Part shown: piece by piece, positions 1-13,191 of the stretch
Layout of the letters: the number at the start of each line of letters is the position of its first letter
Numbering within the stretch: position 1 is the first letter of the stretch
Made by a program: the position numbers and the translations under genes
Origin: Colius striatus
Lineage: Eukaryota > Chordata > Aves > Coliiformes > Coliidae
NCBI RefSeq assembly: GCF_028858725.1
Contig: NC_084760.1
Span: 62,625,867 to 62,689,866, forward strand
Direction of reading: 5' to 3'
DNA length: 64,000 bases
Notes under the pieces: generated by a model
The model's database searches: none
The model's input: the letters and a program-made list of their open reading frames with translations, nothing else
Told to the model about the DNA's origin: nothing

Positions 1-883
1 CTGTCCCTTTTGCCTTCTCATCCTAATTTGGGCATTGCAACCCCCAGAAGAGTTTTAACAAGAAAAAAAAATCCCAATTCACAAATCAAAATCAGGTCAG
101 TTGAGGCAGAGGATCCTATGTATTTTCCTAAAATTATGTGGATACCTCCAGGCGCTGTTGCAAAATGATCCCAGCTCCTGAAAACATAACAAGTGTTAGT
201 GTGGGCACACAGACACACACAGGAGCTGGAGTGTGAATGCTTCAGTCACCCCCACTGGTTGCCATTGTGGAAATTTTTCCCATGGCTGCCCTGGATTGGG
301 GAATGCACAGGGAAGGGGCTGCATAACCCTTGGCCATGAGGGCCAGGCAGTCCTGCTGGGGCTTAAGGCAGCCAGAAGGCCACTGTCACAGTGCCAGGGT
401 AGCTTGTAGGCAGGAGGGGGGCAAAGGACAGTGGACACTTTCTTGCTGTTTGTTGGTGTCAGGGTCTGACCCATTGGACTTCACCCCACAAGAGTGACTA
501 TGGGGACAGGAAGCTCTGGGATTATTTCTGCCTTTGCTGTCTGTGGACTGCAAAGAAGGAGGTGGCCCTGTGGCTAGGGAATGCCCAGCGTTAAGGATTC
601 CATCAGAGGGGAAAGGGAGGGAGACACTAAATGCACAGAAACTTCAAGTGGCTCAGGGAGCTGCTGAGATGCAAAACTCTCAGTAAAGTGTGCCGTTTTG
701 TTGGCTTTCCCTCTGCCTCCACAGCACAGACAGTATTGCATCAGACTGCTTTGAGACCTGTTAAGGTCTGTGGTGAACTCCAGACACATTAGCCCACCTT
801 GATTAGGGCCAGTCATCTGATGTTTAGACCCAACAAATACTTTTGACTGAAATGACGACGACTTCTGGCAATTTGTAGACATG
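1..883. other. Unique non-coding sequence, nothing recognised
   Basis: I see no repeat family, RNA gene or convincing exon here. The open frames are short (107 codons at most, minus strand 574-897), show no recognisable protein motif and have no codon pattern that stands out. It probably belongs to an intergenic region or a long intron. Confidence 0.5.
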
Positions 884-1272
884 TCAGAATCATACAATTG
901 TTTTGATTGGAGAAGACCTGTAAGATCATCAGGTCCAACTGCTACCCTAACACTGCCAAGCCTACCTCTAAACCATGTCCCTCAGCACCTCATCTACACA
1001 TCTTTTAAATATCTCCAGGCATAGTGACTCCACCACCTCCCTGGGCAGCCTGTGCCAGTGTCTAACAATACTCTCAGTGAAAAAAGTTCTTCTGAATATC
1101 CATCCTAAACCTTCCCTGGTGCAACTTGAGGCCATTTCTTCTTGTCCTATCACAGGTTACTTGGCAGAAGAGACCGACCCTCATCTCGTTACAACCTCCT
1201 TTCAGGTAGCTGTAGAGTGATCATGTCTACTATCAGCCTCCTCTTCTCCAGGCTAAACAACCCCAAGGCACT
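884..1272 (-). mobile_element. CR1 LINE 3' fragment (older subfamily)
   Basis: This is a 5'-truncated CR1 copy on the minus strand, with its 3' end at the left. Read on the minus strand, it ends in the CR1 signature of a line about a bird-type 'ttggacctgatgatctt' followed by a degenerate ATTCTATG-like tail near 884. The minus-strand frame at 968-1153 reads as the C-terminus of CR1 ORF2: a segment with [13 protein letters not shown] followed by the usual end LRDMV and a stop. The start has lost reading frame. Truncation at the 5' side near 1272 is typical of LINE target-primed integration. It belongs to the same older group as the copies at 12482 and 20583. It is inactive. Confidence 0.93.
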
Positions 1273-3394
1273 GCTGATATGAGAATTAAGATACTGCTTC
1301 AACTTCTCAGCATGGAGATTTAACTGCTGCTTCATCTTCATGTGTATTGTTAGAAAATGAAAAGAATTGATGTATTTTTGTAGAATATCGGAGACTAAAT
1401 GCTGATATACCAATCCTACTATCTTGAAAAAACTTAACGTATTATATGTCCACGAACGGGCCCAGGTATTTGTTTTAGTAAATCCTCTGGCTGTAAGAAA
1501 CCCAGTTATGGCAACTCATAGCTTTTAAAGGTCTAGGAAAATTATTTCCCAAGGGTAATTAGATTTTAATTCTAGACCTTTGTAGGCTTTTATTAAAATC
1601 TTATGTGATTTTGCTATCAAATATAACTTGTGATATTAATAGATGTAACCACAGCTCCCAAGACAGATCGTGACTTTGGAGGAAGGCTATTTTGCTCATA
1701 CCTGTTAACTGACAACATGACATAGCAACAAACTCAGTTCTTAAGTCTCACATGGCTTAACAGTGCCAGCAGATTCACCAAATCCAGACAGAAGTCAAGA
1801 GCTGGGCCCTACCACTGTGTTTCCTGACCCTGCTCCTAGGAACAAGGGCAGGCTGGTAATGGGTTGTCCAGATTTGCAAATGTCTCCCTGTGGATGCTTC
1901 ACATGAACACTATCCAGGGGCATGCAGAAAAGGTCAAAATTGCATGGTGCAACCATAGAAGGTGGAAGTACTTGACAGTGGCATTGCCATTCATTGTTAG
2001 CCTGAATATTTAGGGCACAAACCCCAAAGATTAATGAGAAGAAATCATATTTTGTCCTTATTGTTCTTCAAAGGGAGGCAATTGCTTTCAAAATGTGGTT
2101 CAGTGCTCATATTGTCCCAGTTTATCACACTTGAGATCTCCCCTTGTCACTCAACAACATTGCACAGCTATCCAGAGTCGGGTAATTCCAGGATTCCTAA
2201 AACACATGGTTGTAATAACTTGGCTTCTTTTAAGAAGATTTCCAGACTTGTTGAACTTTTCCACAACCTTTTATGGAAAGCACAAGTTTCAAAACAGAGT
2301 GAACAAACACAATTCTAGTCCAGAAATTACACAAAAGTATGTTTTCTTTTATTCATGAGTAATATGGGAAGATTTTTCTTCTCTGATGGTAGGAAAAGAA
2401 GTCAGAAAGCAAATGAGATCTCATCATGGCCCTAAACAGTCCAAGGATATGGTAAGAAATCACAATGTTCTCATTATAACGTCTTCCACTTCCTCTCTGC
2501 ATTCCCTGGGAAATTCTTAGGATCATCCCCTTGCCTGAAAAGTACCACGTTTTCTGGTGGCACTAAAAATGGAAGTTGTGTTTTAGTAGGCAAAATGTTT
2601 TGTGTTTTATTTAATACAATAGTGGTCACATCTGTGGCTGGTGTACAAAGAATTTGACTTACATGAAAATATAATCACTTAGTCTTAACAACACACATTT
2701 GTGTTTAGACTAACAGGATGGATTTATAATCAGAACTCGTTTGATAAAATATCCTTTACAAGAAAAAGTGGTTCCTGACAGGCCCTTAAAACGTTTTGCA
2801 CATTTTTCTTCTAACAATGGCAATGGGGAAATTCAGGAGATAAGCAATTGTATTTTCCCCTTTAAGTGCTGGAGTTTATTGCAAACAGTTCAACAATGTG
2901 AAAAAGCCTGACCGGTTCTAAAGGAAGTGCTGAAACAGTGGTTATGCTTTCCTCTTCTTGTACAGCAGGCTAGAAGCACTTGGTATTTAAATACTACTAC
3001 AAGTCTGCAGCTCAAACCAAAATGAATGGCACAATGATACAGGACAAAGGCTTTTTTTTTCCTTTTTGAGATAGATTAGGGTGTAAAGAAGAAAAAGACA
3101 TTCTTCTAAGTTTGGGTTTTGGGTTTTTTTTCCTATAGAGAGAACAAGGGAAAATACTCAGTCTCTTGGTCTGTTTCTTATAAGAAAGAATATGCAAGCT
3201 ATGTTAATGGCTCAACCCAAAGAATTTGTGTGGATCTGCTTTGCTGATTTTCAACAGAAATTTCTTGATTCTTCATTACAAGACTACTATACTAAATTAC
3301 CACAAAATTAGGAGTGATATATTTTTATACTTAACAAAATGTATTCATTCTATAATTAAATTTTACCTCCGTTAACAATTATGAAGAAATCTGG
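1273..3394. other. Unique non-coding sequence, AT-rich
   Basis: AT-rich sequence between two CR1 copies. Two overlapping plus-strand frames at 2034-2358 are under 95 codons and resemble no protein family I know. No splice-site framed exon, RNA gene or repeat family was recognised. Confidence 0.5.
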
Positions 3395-3722
3395 GATCTA
3401 AAGAGTGGGTGTCAGGAGGCTGGGACATCCCTTTTTTCTATAGTAGCTAGCAACAGGACAAGGGGTAATGGGATGAAGTTGAAACACAAAAAGTTCCATT
3501 TAAATATAAGAAAAACTATTTCACTGTTCAGGTGAGGGAGCCCTGGCACAGGCTGCCCAGAGGGGTTGTGGAGTCTCCTTCCTTGGAGGTCTTTAAGACC
3601 CGCCTGGACATGTTCCTATATGACCTGATCTAGGTGACCCTGCTTCTGCAGGGGGGTTGGACTAGATGATCTTTAAAGGTCCCTTCCAATCCCTGCCATT
3701 CTCTGACTCTATGATTCTATGA
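3395..3722 (+). mobile_element. CR1 LINE 3' fragment (young subfamily)
   Basis: A 5'-truncated CR1 on the plus strand covering the last part of ORF2 and the short 3' UTR. The start matches the 'gggtgtcaggaggctggga' stretch that also occurs in the 50445 copy. It then passes through the segment coding for the EPWHRLPRGVVESPSLE-like C-terminus, and ends in 'ttggactagatgatcttt' plus a tail of two ATTCTATG-like octamers. CR1 elements have such octamer tails in place of poly(A), which is why the 3' boundary is clear. It is non-autonomous and dead. Sequence matches place it with the copies at 27015, 28344, 29099, 33922 and 50445. Confidence 0.95.
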
Positions 3723-4980
3723 ACTTTTCCAGATATGGGACTTCAAAGAAGCATGCTGTATAGATACTTTTTACTTTGAGGGATGTTCAGAGAGCTGTAA
3801 GCAGAACCAGTTCACATAAGGTTATTTTATCCCCTAATCCTTTCTGTCTGTGTGACAGACCCACACAGAGAATGTCCCTGGTGTCTCACAGTGAGTCTCA
3901 TGAGAGGTTAAATGAGTGGGAGTTATGCTTTTTTTGTCCTGGAGTATCTCCGGAAGAAATCACCTTCACATTTATGATGCTATTTTTCTGTGAGGTGTTT
4001 GCAGTGGAAAGAGGAGTTTACTGTGTACTTTTGTGCTCTATTATAGACATAAAAGGAAGTATCAAACTTCCACTGCTTATTGGCAAACTGAATAGAAATA
4101 TTGAAGGGGAAGTCCAAAATGCTTTTTCCCCCTCCCTTCAGAGTCATTAGTTCATAGCCTGAACAAACAGATAGCCTTTAGTAAGACAGTCAGTGATTTA
4201 CCCAAGGCTGAAAGCACATCTCTCTCCAGCAAGTTCACAGAAAAGTCACAAAAATGGGTGTGGATTTTGGAGACCTGTCCTGCAGTGCCAAGAGCCTTGT
4301 TTTTTGAGCTCTCCAGGCTCCTAATATCTGGAGGGTCACCCTTTAAGAAACACATGGTTCTTTTCCAGATTTGACCAAGAAAAACATTTATAATCTTTAC
4401 TTTACTGTACAGCAGAGTATTTTAAACAAAAACATTATGACAGGGCCTTTTCGTGTAACTGACTTGAAGCTACATAATATTCCAGAGATTACAACAAGGC
4501 AGTGTGAGACACCAAATACCCTATGAAGTGATATTTATCTATGTCATAGGGCAACCATGGAAGTGGGAGATAAGAACCATTCCTAAGGCTGTAACTGTCC
4601 ACCCTGATGGTTAAAAAGGTAAGGGGGAAATTATTGTACAATTGGAGATGAGGGGATCTGGGTAGTCAAAGCACAGGCACAGAAAATCTTTTGTACACTG
4701 ACAAGCAAACACCAGGCAGCCTGTCCCTGCTAGGCATGCAGGACTAAGTGTATTTACTGCCCTGGTGCCCCAGTTCACAGCTGGTTTATTAGCTTTTATC
4801 ATCTGACACGCTAGCTTAAGCCACTGGAGTAGAGGTACAGAAATCTGTGCAAGGAGAGAGAAAAAGGGAGGATGATGGTAGTGTCGTAAACCAACATTAC
4901 TGGGAGTGTGAGTCAGAGTCCTATGGCCCTTGACAGCCATCCGACTTTGCATGATGGAAAATGGACTTTGCATTTAATGA

Positions 4981-5050
4981 AGAATAGAATAGAATAGAAT
5001 AGAATAGAATAGAATAGAATAGAATAGAATAGAATAGAATAGAATAGAAT
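4981..5050. repeat. Perfect (AGAAT)14 pentanucleotide microsatellite
   Basis: Fourteen uninterrupted copies of AGAAT, 70 bases without a mismatch. The flanks are unique sequence and do not look like a CR1 tail, although the unit resembles part of the CR1 octamer. Such perfect arrays are normally length-variable between individuals. The apparent minus-strand open frames across it only read the repeat. Confidence 0.98.
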
Positions 5051-8000
5051 GCCTTCCCTTCTGATCTCCAGAGCCAAAATACAGGCTAAAGGGCAGTGCT
5101 GGGTACAGAAAGCAGTCACATTCAGGCATTAGTCTTCTCTTCGATATGCAAACAGAGAAATTAACTGCTTCAAAATAATCCATTGGCAGTAGACTTGGGA
5201 TAAAAACTCCATAAGTACCCTCCTCCCTTTCATCCCCACAGACTTTGGGATTACATTCTGCCCCTCTGTGCTACCACAGAAAGTCACTTCTTCTCCAGGG
5301 CGGGCACTCATATGCTCTTGTGCTGCAGTCAGTGGTTGCCGTGACACTTGCGTAAGAGATATTTGATAACACAATACTTTTCTGTGCTTTGTGCTGTATC
5401 CATGCCATATATATTCATTCTGGGCTTTCTAGGAAAACGTAACCAGCAACAGCAAAAGTCCCAGCCTGCTCAGAGGGACTCTGCCTATTCTCCTGTTTGT
5501 GGAGATAAGCGTTCAGCCTGGAGAAGAGCTGGGTTGGTTAACTCCTGCAACAGGGTTGGAAGAGGGTACTTGCAGGTTTGTCAGGAGAAATTGGTTTTTG
5601 GGGGGCATGGGAGACAAGCTGAGATGCTTTCCAAAAACTGTCATGATGCTGGGAAGGCTCAGCACAAAAGGCTTCTGAAAGCTCATAAAGGGGCTGCTCC
5701 TGCTCTCACCTGGGAGCTTGCCTTATAACTGGACCCCTTGACACTCAGTAAGACTAGGCCATCTTAACTGCTCCTGAGTCTGACTTCAGTATTTGACACA
5801 AGAGTTTGCCTTTAAAGTCCCTTCCGAAATAGACTGTAACTCTGTTTCCAGTGCAGAGCCTGGAAGCCTTGGGCACTAACTCCAGGAGTCCTTTCTGCAG
5901 AGAATGCAGTCAATCATTTGTGTTGTCATGTCTCCCCAGTGCTCATGTTGAACTCTTTTGGAGGAATTACAGTAATCCAGGGTGGAGGAGACCAATTCTT
6001 TGCTCATCCTGACCAAACTGCTTTGGCCAGGCTGAAATCCTGGTGTTTCCTAACAAGGAACTATAATCCAGAAACAATTAGCAAACTAAAAAAAACAAAA
6101 TCTCTTTGCCTATTTCTGCATCCAACCTGAACTTGTATTGCCATGTCACAACTATACTTCCCCAGAAGTCCAAACTTCTAGTTTGGACTGTTGCTTAGGC
6201 ACTCATATTAAAAGGTTTGTGTGGAGGTTTGTGTTTGCTAACTTATCATTTTCCTTATTTCTCTTCCCTTATATGTGCCATCCATACAGAGAAAAGAAAG
6301 AGTGAAGTGTAGCTTATAATAGGCGGTCGCAGGGTGTTTCTCACAGCTGAAATCTGGTTGATGAGTTGATGCTGTGTTCTGTTAAGAGGTTCCCCAAACT
6401 TTCCCAGGGTATGCTGGCAGCTGGCAGAAGCAGGCTGAGGTATATCAGAGCAGGCTGTGATTGGAACCACGCAGGCAGCCAGCAGCACTTGCTCAGCTTG
6501 TGCTGCTTCCCTCAGTAGGACCCCACGGACAGGATCCAAGGGCCTGACTTGAGTCCATCTCTTCAAGGCTGCATGTGTGAAGGCAAGAGCTGAAGCTTGA
6601 TGCCATGAGGATAAGCAGGACTTGCTGGTTCTCTGTTAGAGAAGGGTATGAAGTTATGGAAGAGCTCTTCCATACTGGCGTCATCCACCTGCATGGCTTT
6701 TGTCCTGGCTGGAGGCTGTGCAGCTTACTCCTTGTGCAGCGTCGGAGCAGCAACAGCCTCAGATGTGCAATTCAATGGGCTGGCAAAGCACTGGGAATTA
6801 AATATTCTCTCTTCCTCTCCCCTGAACCTCTCAAAAATGCACTTAGTTCACCTACAGTCTTCAACTGTTGTGCCACGTGGTTAAATTCAGCAGACACACT
6901 TTCATGCTCAGTTGGAAACCTGTTGAGTGAAATTTAAAAATCCTTCCAAGTCCAGTCTGTGTTGACTGAGGGTGATATAAACCTCCCTAGAGGAGCAGGT
7001 TAGGTGTGATGACGGTCTCAGCTCCATGTCAGGGCTGTGGGAATCCAGGCTAGCTGCTGCTGGTACCTGCATCACACCGAAACACAATTTTCCTCACAAT
7101 GCTGAGAATCTCTGAGCCAGCTTTGAAGGTGAACTGATACTCATTTCACCTGGATGACAGGCTTTTACTGTCTTGCTTTTTAAGAAAAAAACCAAACAAC
7201 ATTTCTCTAGGTCAGACACAGTCAAAAGATCAGCTCTGATGCTAGTGCAGGGGAGAGAGTTGACGAAGTTGCCTTTGTGTCCCTCATGTCTGAAATGACC
7301 TGTGATCAAAGGTGCTCACCTTTGAGTCTGTCCTGCTTCATTATGGGGTCTACGTCTGTGAGAAAATAGTTTTGCTTTGATAATGCATTCTGTTAACAAC
7401 ATCATGGGGCAGAATCATAAAACATTTTATTTCCCTTTGATGTTTGTGGCTGTGGACCATCTCAGCTATAGGTAGTAAAGTAATAATAGTAATGTTGAGC
7501 ATGTGGCAAACAAGCAGCAAACCTGAGGTTTCTTGCCACGGGCTGCATAGCCTCTCAAGCTCAGCCAGACATGCTTGGCCAGCACCTGCATGTTTGCTTT
7601 GCTGTTGGTGGTGGTATCAACCAACTCAGTCCAACTTGCAGAGAGCTGGTTTGCAACTGGACAAGGGCTTCAGACACTTCAGAACAAAGAACCCCGTCTC
7701 AGGTTACTGCAATCAGGCGTCTCTCCTCAGATGTTCAAAGCCCAGAGAGTCCTGGACTTTCCCAGCATATTCCTCTGGAATGTAAATAGTCTTCAGATCC
7801 CCCACCAAGTGCCAGCAGGCTTCTTGGGGTTGTTGAAGGGGAAGTCCTCATGATATACTCAAACTAAATTATAATAATAGCGATGATGATAATTATGATT
7901 AGGGTGTTTGGAGTTTTTTTCTTGCCTTGAGAGAGGATGCTGGTTTGGGAAGAAGCAGTAGCTGCCACTAGATAACATTATCCAGAACAGCTTAACTTGA

Positions 8001-9628
8001 AATAGAATTTGCTGGATATTGCTACGGTGTCTACTCAGAAGTCTTGCTGGTGGTGCACTGAGAAAGCAGAGAAATGTTTCCTTGGCTTTGAAGTAGAAAT
8101 GTTGAACCAGATGTTTTAAATAAAGATCCTGGCACTGAAAATAATGAGCACCATGAACTACATTTGTATGTACTCTGGAGATAGACATTAAAGAAGTTAC
8201 GTGCAGCATCTTAGGCTCTTTTTTGACAAGGAGACTAAACCTCTGTGCTCTAGTCTTGGTTCTGGAACCGCCTTCTGAGATAACACTGAGCAAGTTGTTT
8301 CATCTCTCATACTTCAGTTTCCTCGGGCACAGAAACAAGGCATCTGCCACAGGCCTCCATCATGAAGCAGGCTGTGGAAAGAGTATGATAATCTTTACTG
8401 GTGCTGTCAGGCACCATCATGCAAATGTAAATACTGGCACTGTTCCTGTGGGATAGGATGGCACACTGGGGGTGACAGGTAGCAGTGACAGGGCTTATGG
8501 AGAAAGTCCTTGCCACCTTGGATGCCTGTATCCCCATGAGAGTAACAGGAGTGCTGCCTGGAAGGTACATTGGCTAGTGATAAAATATTCTTTGAAAAAC
8601 TATTTGAATTTCTTTTTTCTAAATCTCATTGAGCCTCTGTGTCTTTAAATAATTTCTGTGTTGTTCATCTCTTCCCTTTTTCATTTTCTTTCCTTCTCTG
8701 AGTGTTTCCTGTGGCCCTCCTGGCTGCTTCTGCCCTCACCTCTCCCTTCTGCACCAACTTCTCCTTTTTCCAGTCTCTTCCAGTTTGCTCCTCCCTCTGC
8801 CAGCAGCTCTTCTGAGTCAGATGTCATGGTCACAGCACACCACTGACAGGGTGGTTGGGAGTCCCTGTTGCCAGTCTGTCCCTCAGCAGAGAGAACTCAG
8901 GTCTTGTGGGGGTGATGGATGAGTGAATGACAATCAGACAAATGGAGCCCTTTGGTCAAATGGGGCTGCTCATCAGTACAGCATCCCTGTCACAGAACTG
9001 GGGATGACCCGAGCCCTACTGAAGTGCATGACCCACCTGGGGCCACCTGGCAGTAACAGCTCCTTTAATTCCGCTTACCTCTACAGGGGGTCATAGGGAT
9101 GTCCAGGGCATTGGGACTGTAGCTGAGGCCCTGGTCTGGGTGACAGTAGGGAGTGCAACCCACAGGCACCAGAAGATCTCCAAAGGCACTCCAGGAAGGC
9201 TGCCTGGCCTCAATGCTCACCCTACGCTATGCAAGATGGGCACTGGTACTGCTGCTGAGGCAAGGACAGAGCCAACAAGGCAGGTGAGGTTTGAAGAGGT
9301 CCAGAGAAATGCTGGACCAACTGGTTTGCCTCATCGGCACAGAGCAGCTGACGCTTCCTTGGCTCCCAATGCCGATATCCACCTGCATGGACAGTGCCAG
9401 GTGGCTGCAGTGCATGCAGCTCAGCAGATGCTGCCAGGGATATGTTCTCTTTTTTTCCCTCCTTCTTTTTTTTTAAAATGTAAACAAAAGAGGGGTTTTG
9501 CCATGAAAGAAAAAACACTTAGAAGAGAAAAGCAGGCATGAAGGGACAAAGCAGGAAGCACGTGGCAAGCTATGATGGACTTTGACATAAACTTTCTATT
9601 TTTGAAATAGCTTAACATAGTCCTGGGG

Positions 9629-9644
9629 AAAAAAAAAAAAAAAA
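9629..9644. repeat. A16 tract
   Basis: A run of sixteen A with no recognisable retrocopy body upstream on the plus strand. It is therefore most simply a mononucleotide repeat, not a processed-gene tail. Confidence 0.8.
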
Positions 9645-9687
9645 GTCTTGTTGTGAAATACCTCTTTGCTCTCCTTAAAAATATCCC

Positions 9688-9702
9688 TTTTTTTTTTTTT
9701 TT
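9688..9702. repeat. T15 tract followed by ACAG
   Basis: Fifteen T followed directly by ACAG, which looks like a polypyrimidine tract with a splice acceptor on the plus strand. The downstream frame (to 9934) shows no known protein motif, so an exon cannot be claimed. Confidence 0.7.
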
Positions 9703-12481
9703 ACAGGCAGCACAGCAGGCTGGTCTTTTGGCACCTGGCAATGATATTTCGTTACTAGATGCCAGATATATCCCAGCCCTGGGAATACGGAGTCAGTGCC
9801 GAGGCCAGAGGCTGTCCCTAAGTAAATCTTCTGCCTGTGCTACAGAAAGCATTTCCTTTCCTAAAACACAGGCAATTGGTGCAAAGGTTTCTAGTCAACA
9901 GGAGAGTGATATTTTTAGCTGTTTAGAATCATGATTCGGGAGCTGAAGGAAGGAAAATAATATCAGCGTGAGGTCCATCGAAGAGATATATCAGTTATTT
10001 TAACTGATAAGTACATGAAGAAAGATCAAAGTCTCCTTCTATGATGAATAATCATGATTCACACAGCTGGGAGGTGCAAAGAAATTACTCTAGCTGGCTA
10101 GCTATCACTTGTTAGCCAGAAAGAAAGCATTTTTTTACACTTACTTTAAGGTATCCCTTTTGTTCCACAAATGTTTAAAGTACTACCCTGTGGCAATCAA
10201 ATGGCAGGTGAAGTGAGAAGAGGAACAGCATGTTCTCAACAGAAGAAACAAGTAACAGTTCCCTCCCACTGCCAGAAAGGGAAGTCAGCACAGCTGGAAT
10301 GACAAACAGCTCTGGGGGAAACCATCTCTTCATTTTCTCCTCCCTCTTGTACACGTCCTACAGTGACAGGCCCGCAGCCTTTCAGCAAAAAAGACCAGCC
10401 TGGGTCTTTCCAGCTCATTTTGACACACTGAATGTTTGGAAATGCTGAGGTGAACTCTGCCCCTGCTGTGTCCAAGGGCAAAATCCACTGGTATTTCCAT
10501 GCTGCCCCAACTGCTGGGAGCTCCTGTTTCCCTGCACACCTGTGTGGCCCAGGGATTTCCCAAAACACAGAGACGCCTGCAGCAACAGTTATCAAAGTAT
10601 GACAGCCACTGATGTCCCTGGGGCAGCCATCTCCCTGCCTGAAAAAAAAGCTATCTAGGTAAATAAGTATAATCCTAGAAAAAGAAACCACTCAGCCTTC
10701 CACCTCCCCAGGTTGAGACAAGGAAATGTGCTGGAGATGGCCACACCTTGGCCACTTCTGCCACCAAGTCCGTTGCTCACTTGGGGAATGATCTGGTGTT
10801 CCCTCCCTCCTCCCCACAGCCTGCTTCCCAAGCATGTTGTGTCCTTCAGAGATTGCTTGGAGCTCCTTTTCTCCTCCTTACATGATGTCTGCATTCCTTT
10901 TCACCTTGTCTTTTTCAGGTTCCCACAATAACTCCTCTCCCCCACCCTTCACATTCCTCTCTTTGTCTCCTAAGTGCCCCATTCCCCTCTCTCTGTGCAC
11001 CCCTCTGCTCCCTACCAGCCTCCCCAGCCCCCCAGCCAGGGAACTGTGTAGTCTTCCCTCCCCTCTCCACTCTCCGCACCCCAGGGCCCTGCTGAAGATG
11101 AGAAAACAAAAACAGCTGTGCTTTGGATATCTCTGTGCCAGCAAACAGCCATGAATAGCATTTGCATCTCTGAGTAATGGAGGGAAATTTGAGACTGACA
11201 AGCAAATGTTAGGGCTCTCATTTGTCCTTCAGATCTTCCCCTTGCAGCAAATTTAATTGCCTTCTACAAGTGAAGGGACTCAGGATGGAAGGCACTGTCC
11301 TGAGCCAGGCACCCCAAGACCTCACAAAGCTTCCCGCTGACACCATAGAAGGTAGCAGCGGCTTCTGGCTCCAGGCAGAGGGTCTGGGTCTAGTTCAGAC
11401 CCCCACCTGGGGAAAGCCTCATCTTTCCAGGATCTCTGTATTGCAGAAAAGGGTAACCCACAGCCTGCGATGCCCCACATCACCGCACAGGGTCTCTGGA
11501 GACCTGAGTAGCCTGGGAAAAGACATCTGGTTGCTCTTCTAGATCAAATCGTAGAAATTAACTGTTTTGTAGTACGGGCAGCAAAAGTTGTGTGTTTGCA
11601 GTGTGATCTCGGTGCAGATTGCTCAAGCATTGGATCAGTATCAATTCGATGTGTTTCTGAGCACTTTGTTTTTGAAGCAAAATGAAGGCTCAGCAGAGGG
11701 TACAAACTGCCTCTCTACTCCACAGCCCTTCCCACAGTCAGCCCCACACCTCTCTTTGCCTTTGGGTACAAAGAAGCATATTGATGAGGCAAAGTTTAAC
11801 GGGGCTTCTTCCTGACACTCCTGGAAGGAAAAGAGGCACACGCAGAGACATAGGTTAAAGCTGAAGAGGAATACGATGGGCAATGCAAAGTGGAGATCAA
11901 AGGAGGATGGGAGGTGAGAGGAGGGCAGCAGCAACGACAGCACTATGCTGTGCTGACCTCATTGTCATTCACTGCCTGAGCCCTGCCTAGTACAGCCAAA
12001 CCCTGCATTCACAGCCTTGGCATCCACAGACTTAAATAAAGGTGTTTATTTGATGCTTATTTCATCCTCAACCTATGCATTCTACCCTGCTTCCACTTTT
12101 GCTGCAAACAAGGTGGAGTACTGCTGATATCATTGACTTCTGGGAAGCCAACCGGCAGCCTTGAGATGGGAGCTGAGGCCCCAGTCTTAGTTGGAGAAGT
12201 TCCACTGAGCCACAAGCCTCATTTTCTCCCACTAAGGAGGCAGCCTTTCTCCCATTTCAGGTTGCCACCTCAGGGTGGATAATGTCAATACCCTCCCCTG
12301 TTCTATATGTCCATATGTAGCATTTATCACTGGTGGAGAAGAAAAGGTCTCCCTTGTTTTCCTTTTCTTTTCATCTATATTTCTTCATTGCAGCCCACAT
12401 TCTGTGGGCTGTATCTCCCTTCACTGTATATCATCTGCTCATACCCCATTAGTGGCAGGCAACTATGATCAACAGCAAACT

Positions 12482-13137
12482 TTTGATTGACAGATGACTG
12501 AACATGAGTCAGCAGTGTGCCCAGGTGGCCAAGAAGACCAATGGCAGGGTGGCTTCTGTCAGAAATAGCATGGCCTGCAAGATGAAGGAAGTGATTGTCC
12601 CTTTGTACTAGATATTGGTGAGGCTGCATCTTGAGTACTGTGTTCAGTTTTGGGCCCCTCACTACAAGGTCACTGAGATGCTGGAGTGTGTCCAGAGACA
12701 GGCAACGAAGCTGATGAAGGGTCTGGAAAACAAGTCCGATGAGGAGTGGCTGAGGGAACTGGGGTTGTTTAGTCTGGAGATGAGAAGGCTGAGTGGAGAC
12801 ATGATCACTCTCTACAACTGCCTGAAAGGAAATTGCAATGAGGTAGAGATCAGCCTCTTATCCCAAGTAACCTGTGATAGAACAAGATGAAATGGCCTCA
12901 AGTTGCACCAGGGAAGTTTTAGACTGTAGATTAGGAAGAACTTTTTCCCTGAGAGGTTTATTAAACACTGGCACAGGCTGCCAAGGGAGATAATGGAGTC
13001 TCCATCCCTGGAGATATTTAGAAGATGCATAGGTGAGGTGCTGAGGGAGATGGTTTAGTAGTGGGCTTGGTAGTGTGAGGTTGGTTGGATTTGATGATAT
13101 TAAGGTATTTTCCAACCAAAATGATTCTATGATTCTA
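12482..13137 (+). mobile_element. CR1 LINE fragment with ORF2 C-terminal remnant (older subfamily)
   Basis: Plus-strand CR1 covering the C-terminal third of ORF2 and the 3' UTR. The first part matches the CR1 segment 'aacatgagtcagcagtgtgc' (coding for NMSQQC in intact copies), but the frame there is broken. From 12615 to 12890 an open frame of 91 codons reads [14 protein letters not shown], then [12 protein letters not shown] and LYNCLKGN, all standard CR1 ORF2 C-terminal motifs, and it stops early at 12888-12890. The catalytic RT motifs lie upstream and are missing through 5' truncation. The tail ends with two octamers near 13137. An LTR begins only about 55 bases further on. Confidence 0.95.
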
Positions 13138-13191
13138 CATATAGCTAGAGGCCTTCATCCTGTCATTAGCAACTTTGAGTGAGTTGTTCCC

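Larger units (their letters stand above)
3723..12481. other. Long unique non-coding stretch
   Basis: Nearly 9 kb without a recognised gene or interspersed repeat; simple repeats inside it are listed separately. The longest frames are 151 codons (minus, 10236-10691), 144 codons (minus, 7859-8293), 133 codons (plus, 9140-9541) and 126 codons (plus, 5348-5728). None has a known domain, and several run through A- or T-rich tracts, so I treat them as chance. A pyrimidine-rich stretch lies at about 10900-11080. I cannot exclude non-coding transcripts or small exons. Confidence 0.5.

Noticed and set aside
4913..5183. Minus-strand frames with repeated FYSIL
   Set aside because: They only translate the (AGAAT)14 repeat.
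9629..9644. A16 run as the tail of a processed pseudogene
   Set aside because: No recognisable gene copy upstream and no target duplication seen. The same applies to A runs at 35550, 43985 and 55064.
10236..10691. 151-codon minus-strand frame
   Set aside because: No domain, no splice support, overlapped by other unrelated frames; length is within what chance gives in 64 kb.
12034..12039. AATAAA with GT-rich sequence after it, as a gene 3' end
   Set aside because: No exon or coding frame upstream; the hexamer is common in AT-rich sequence.
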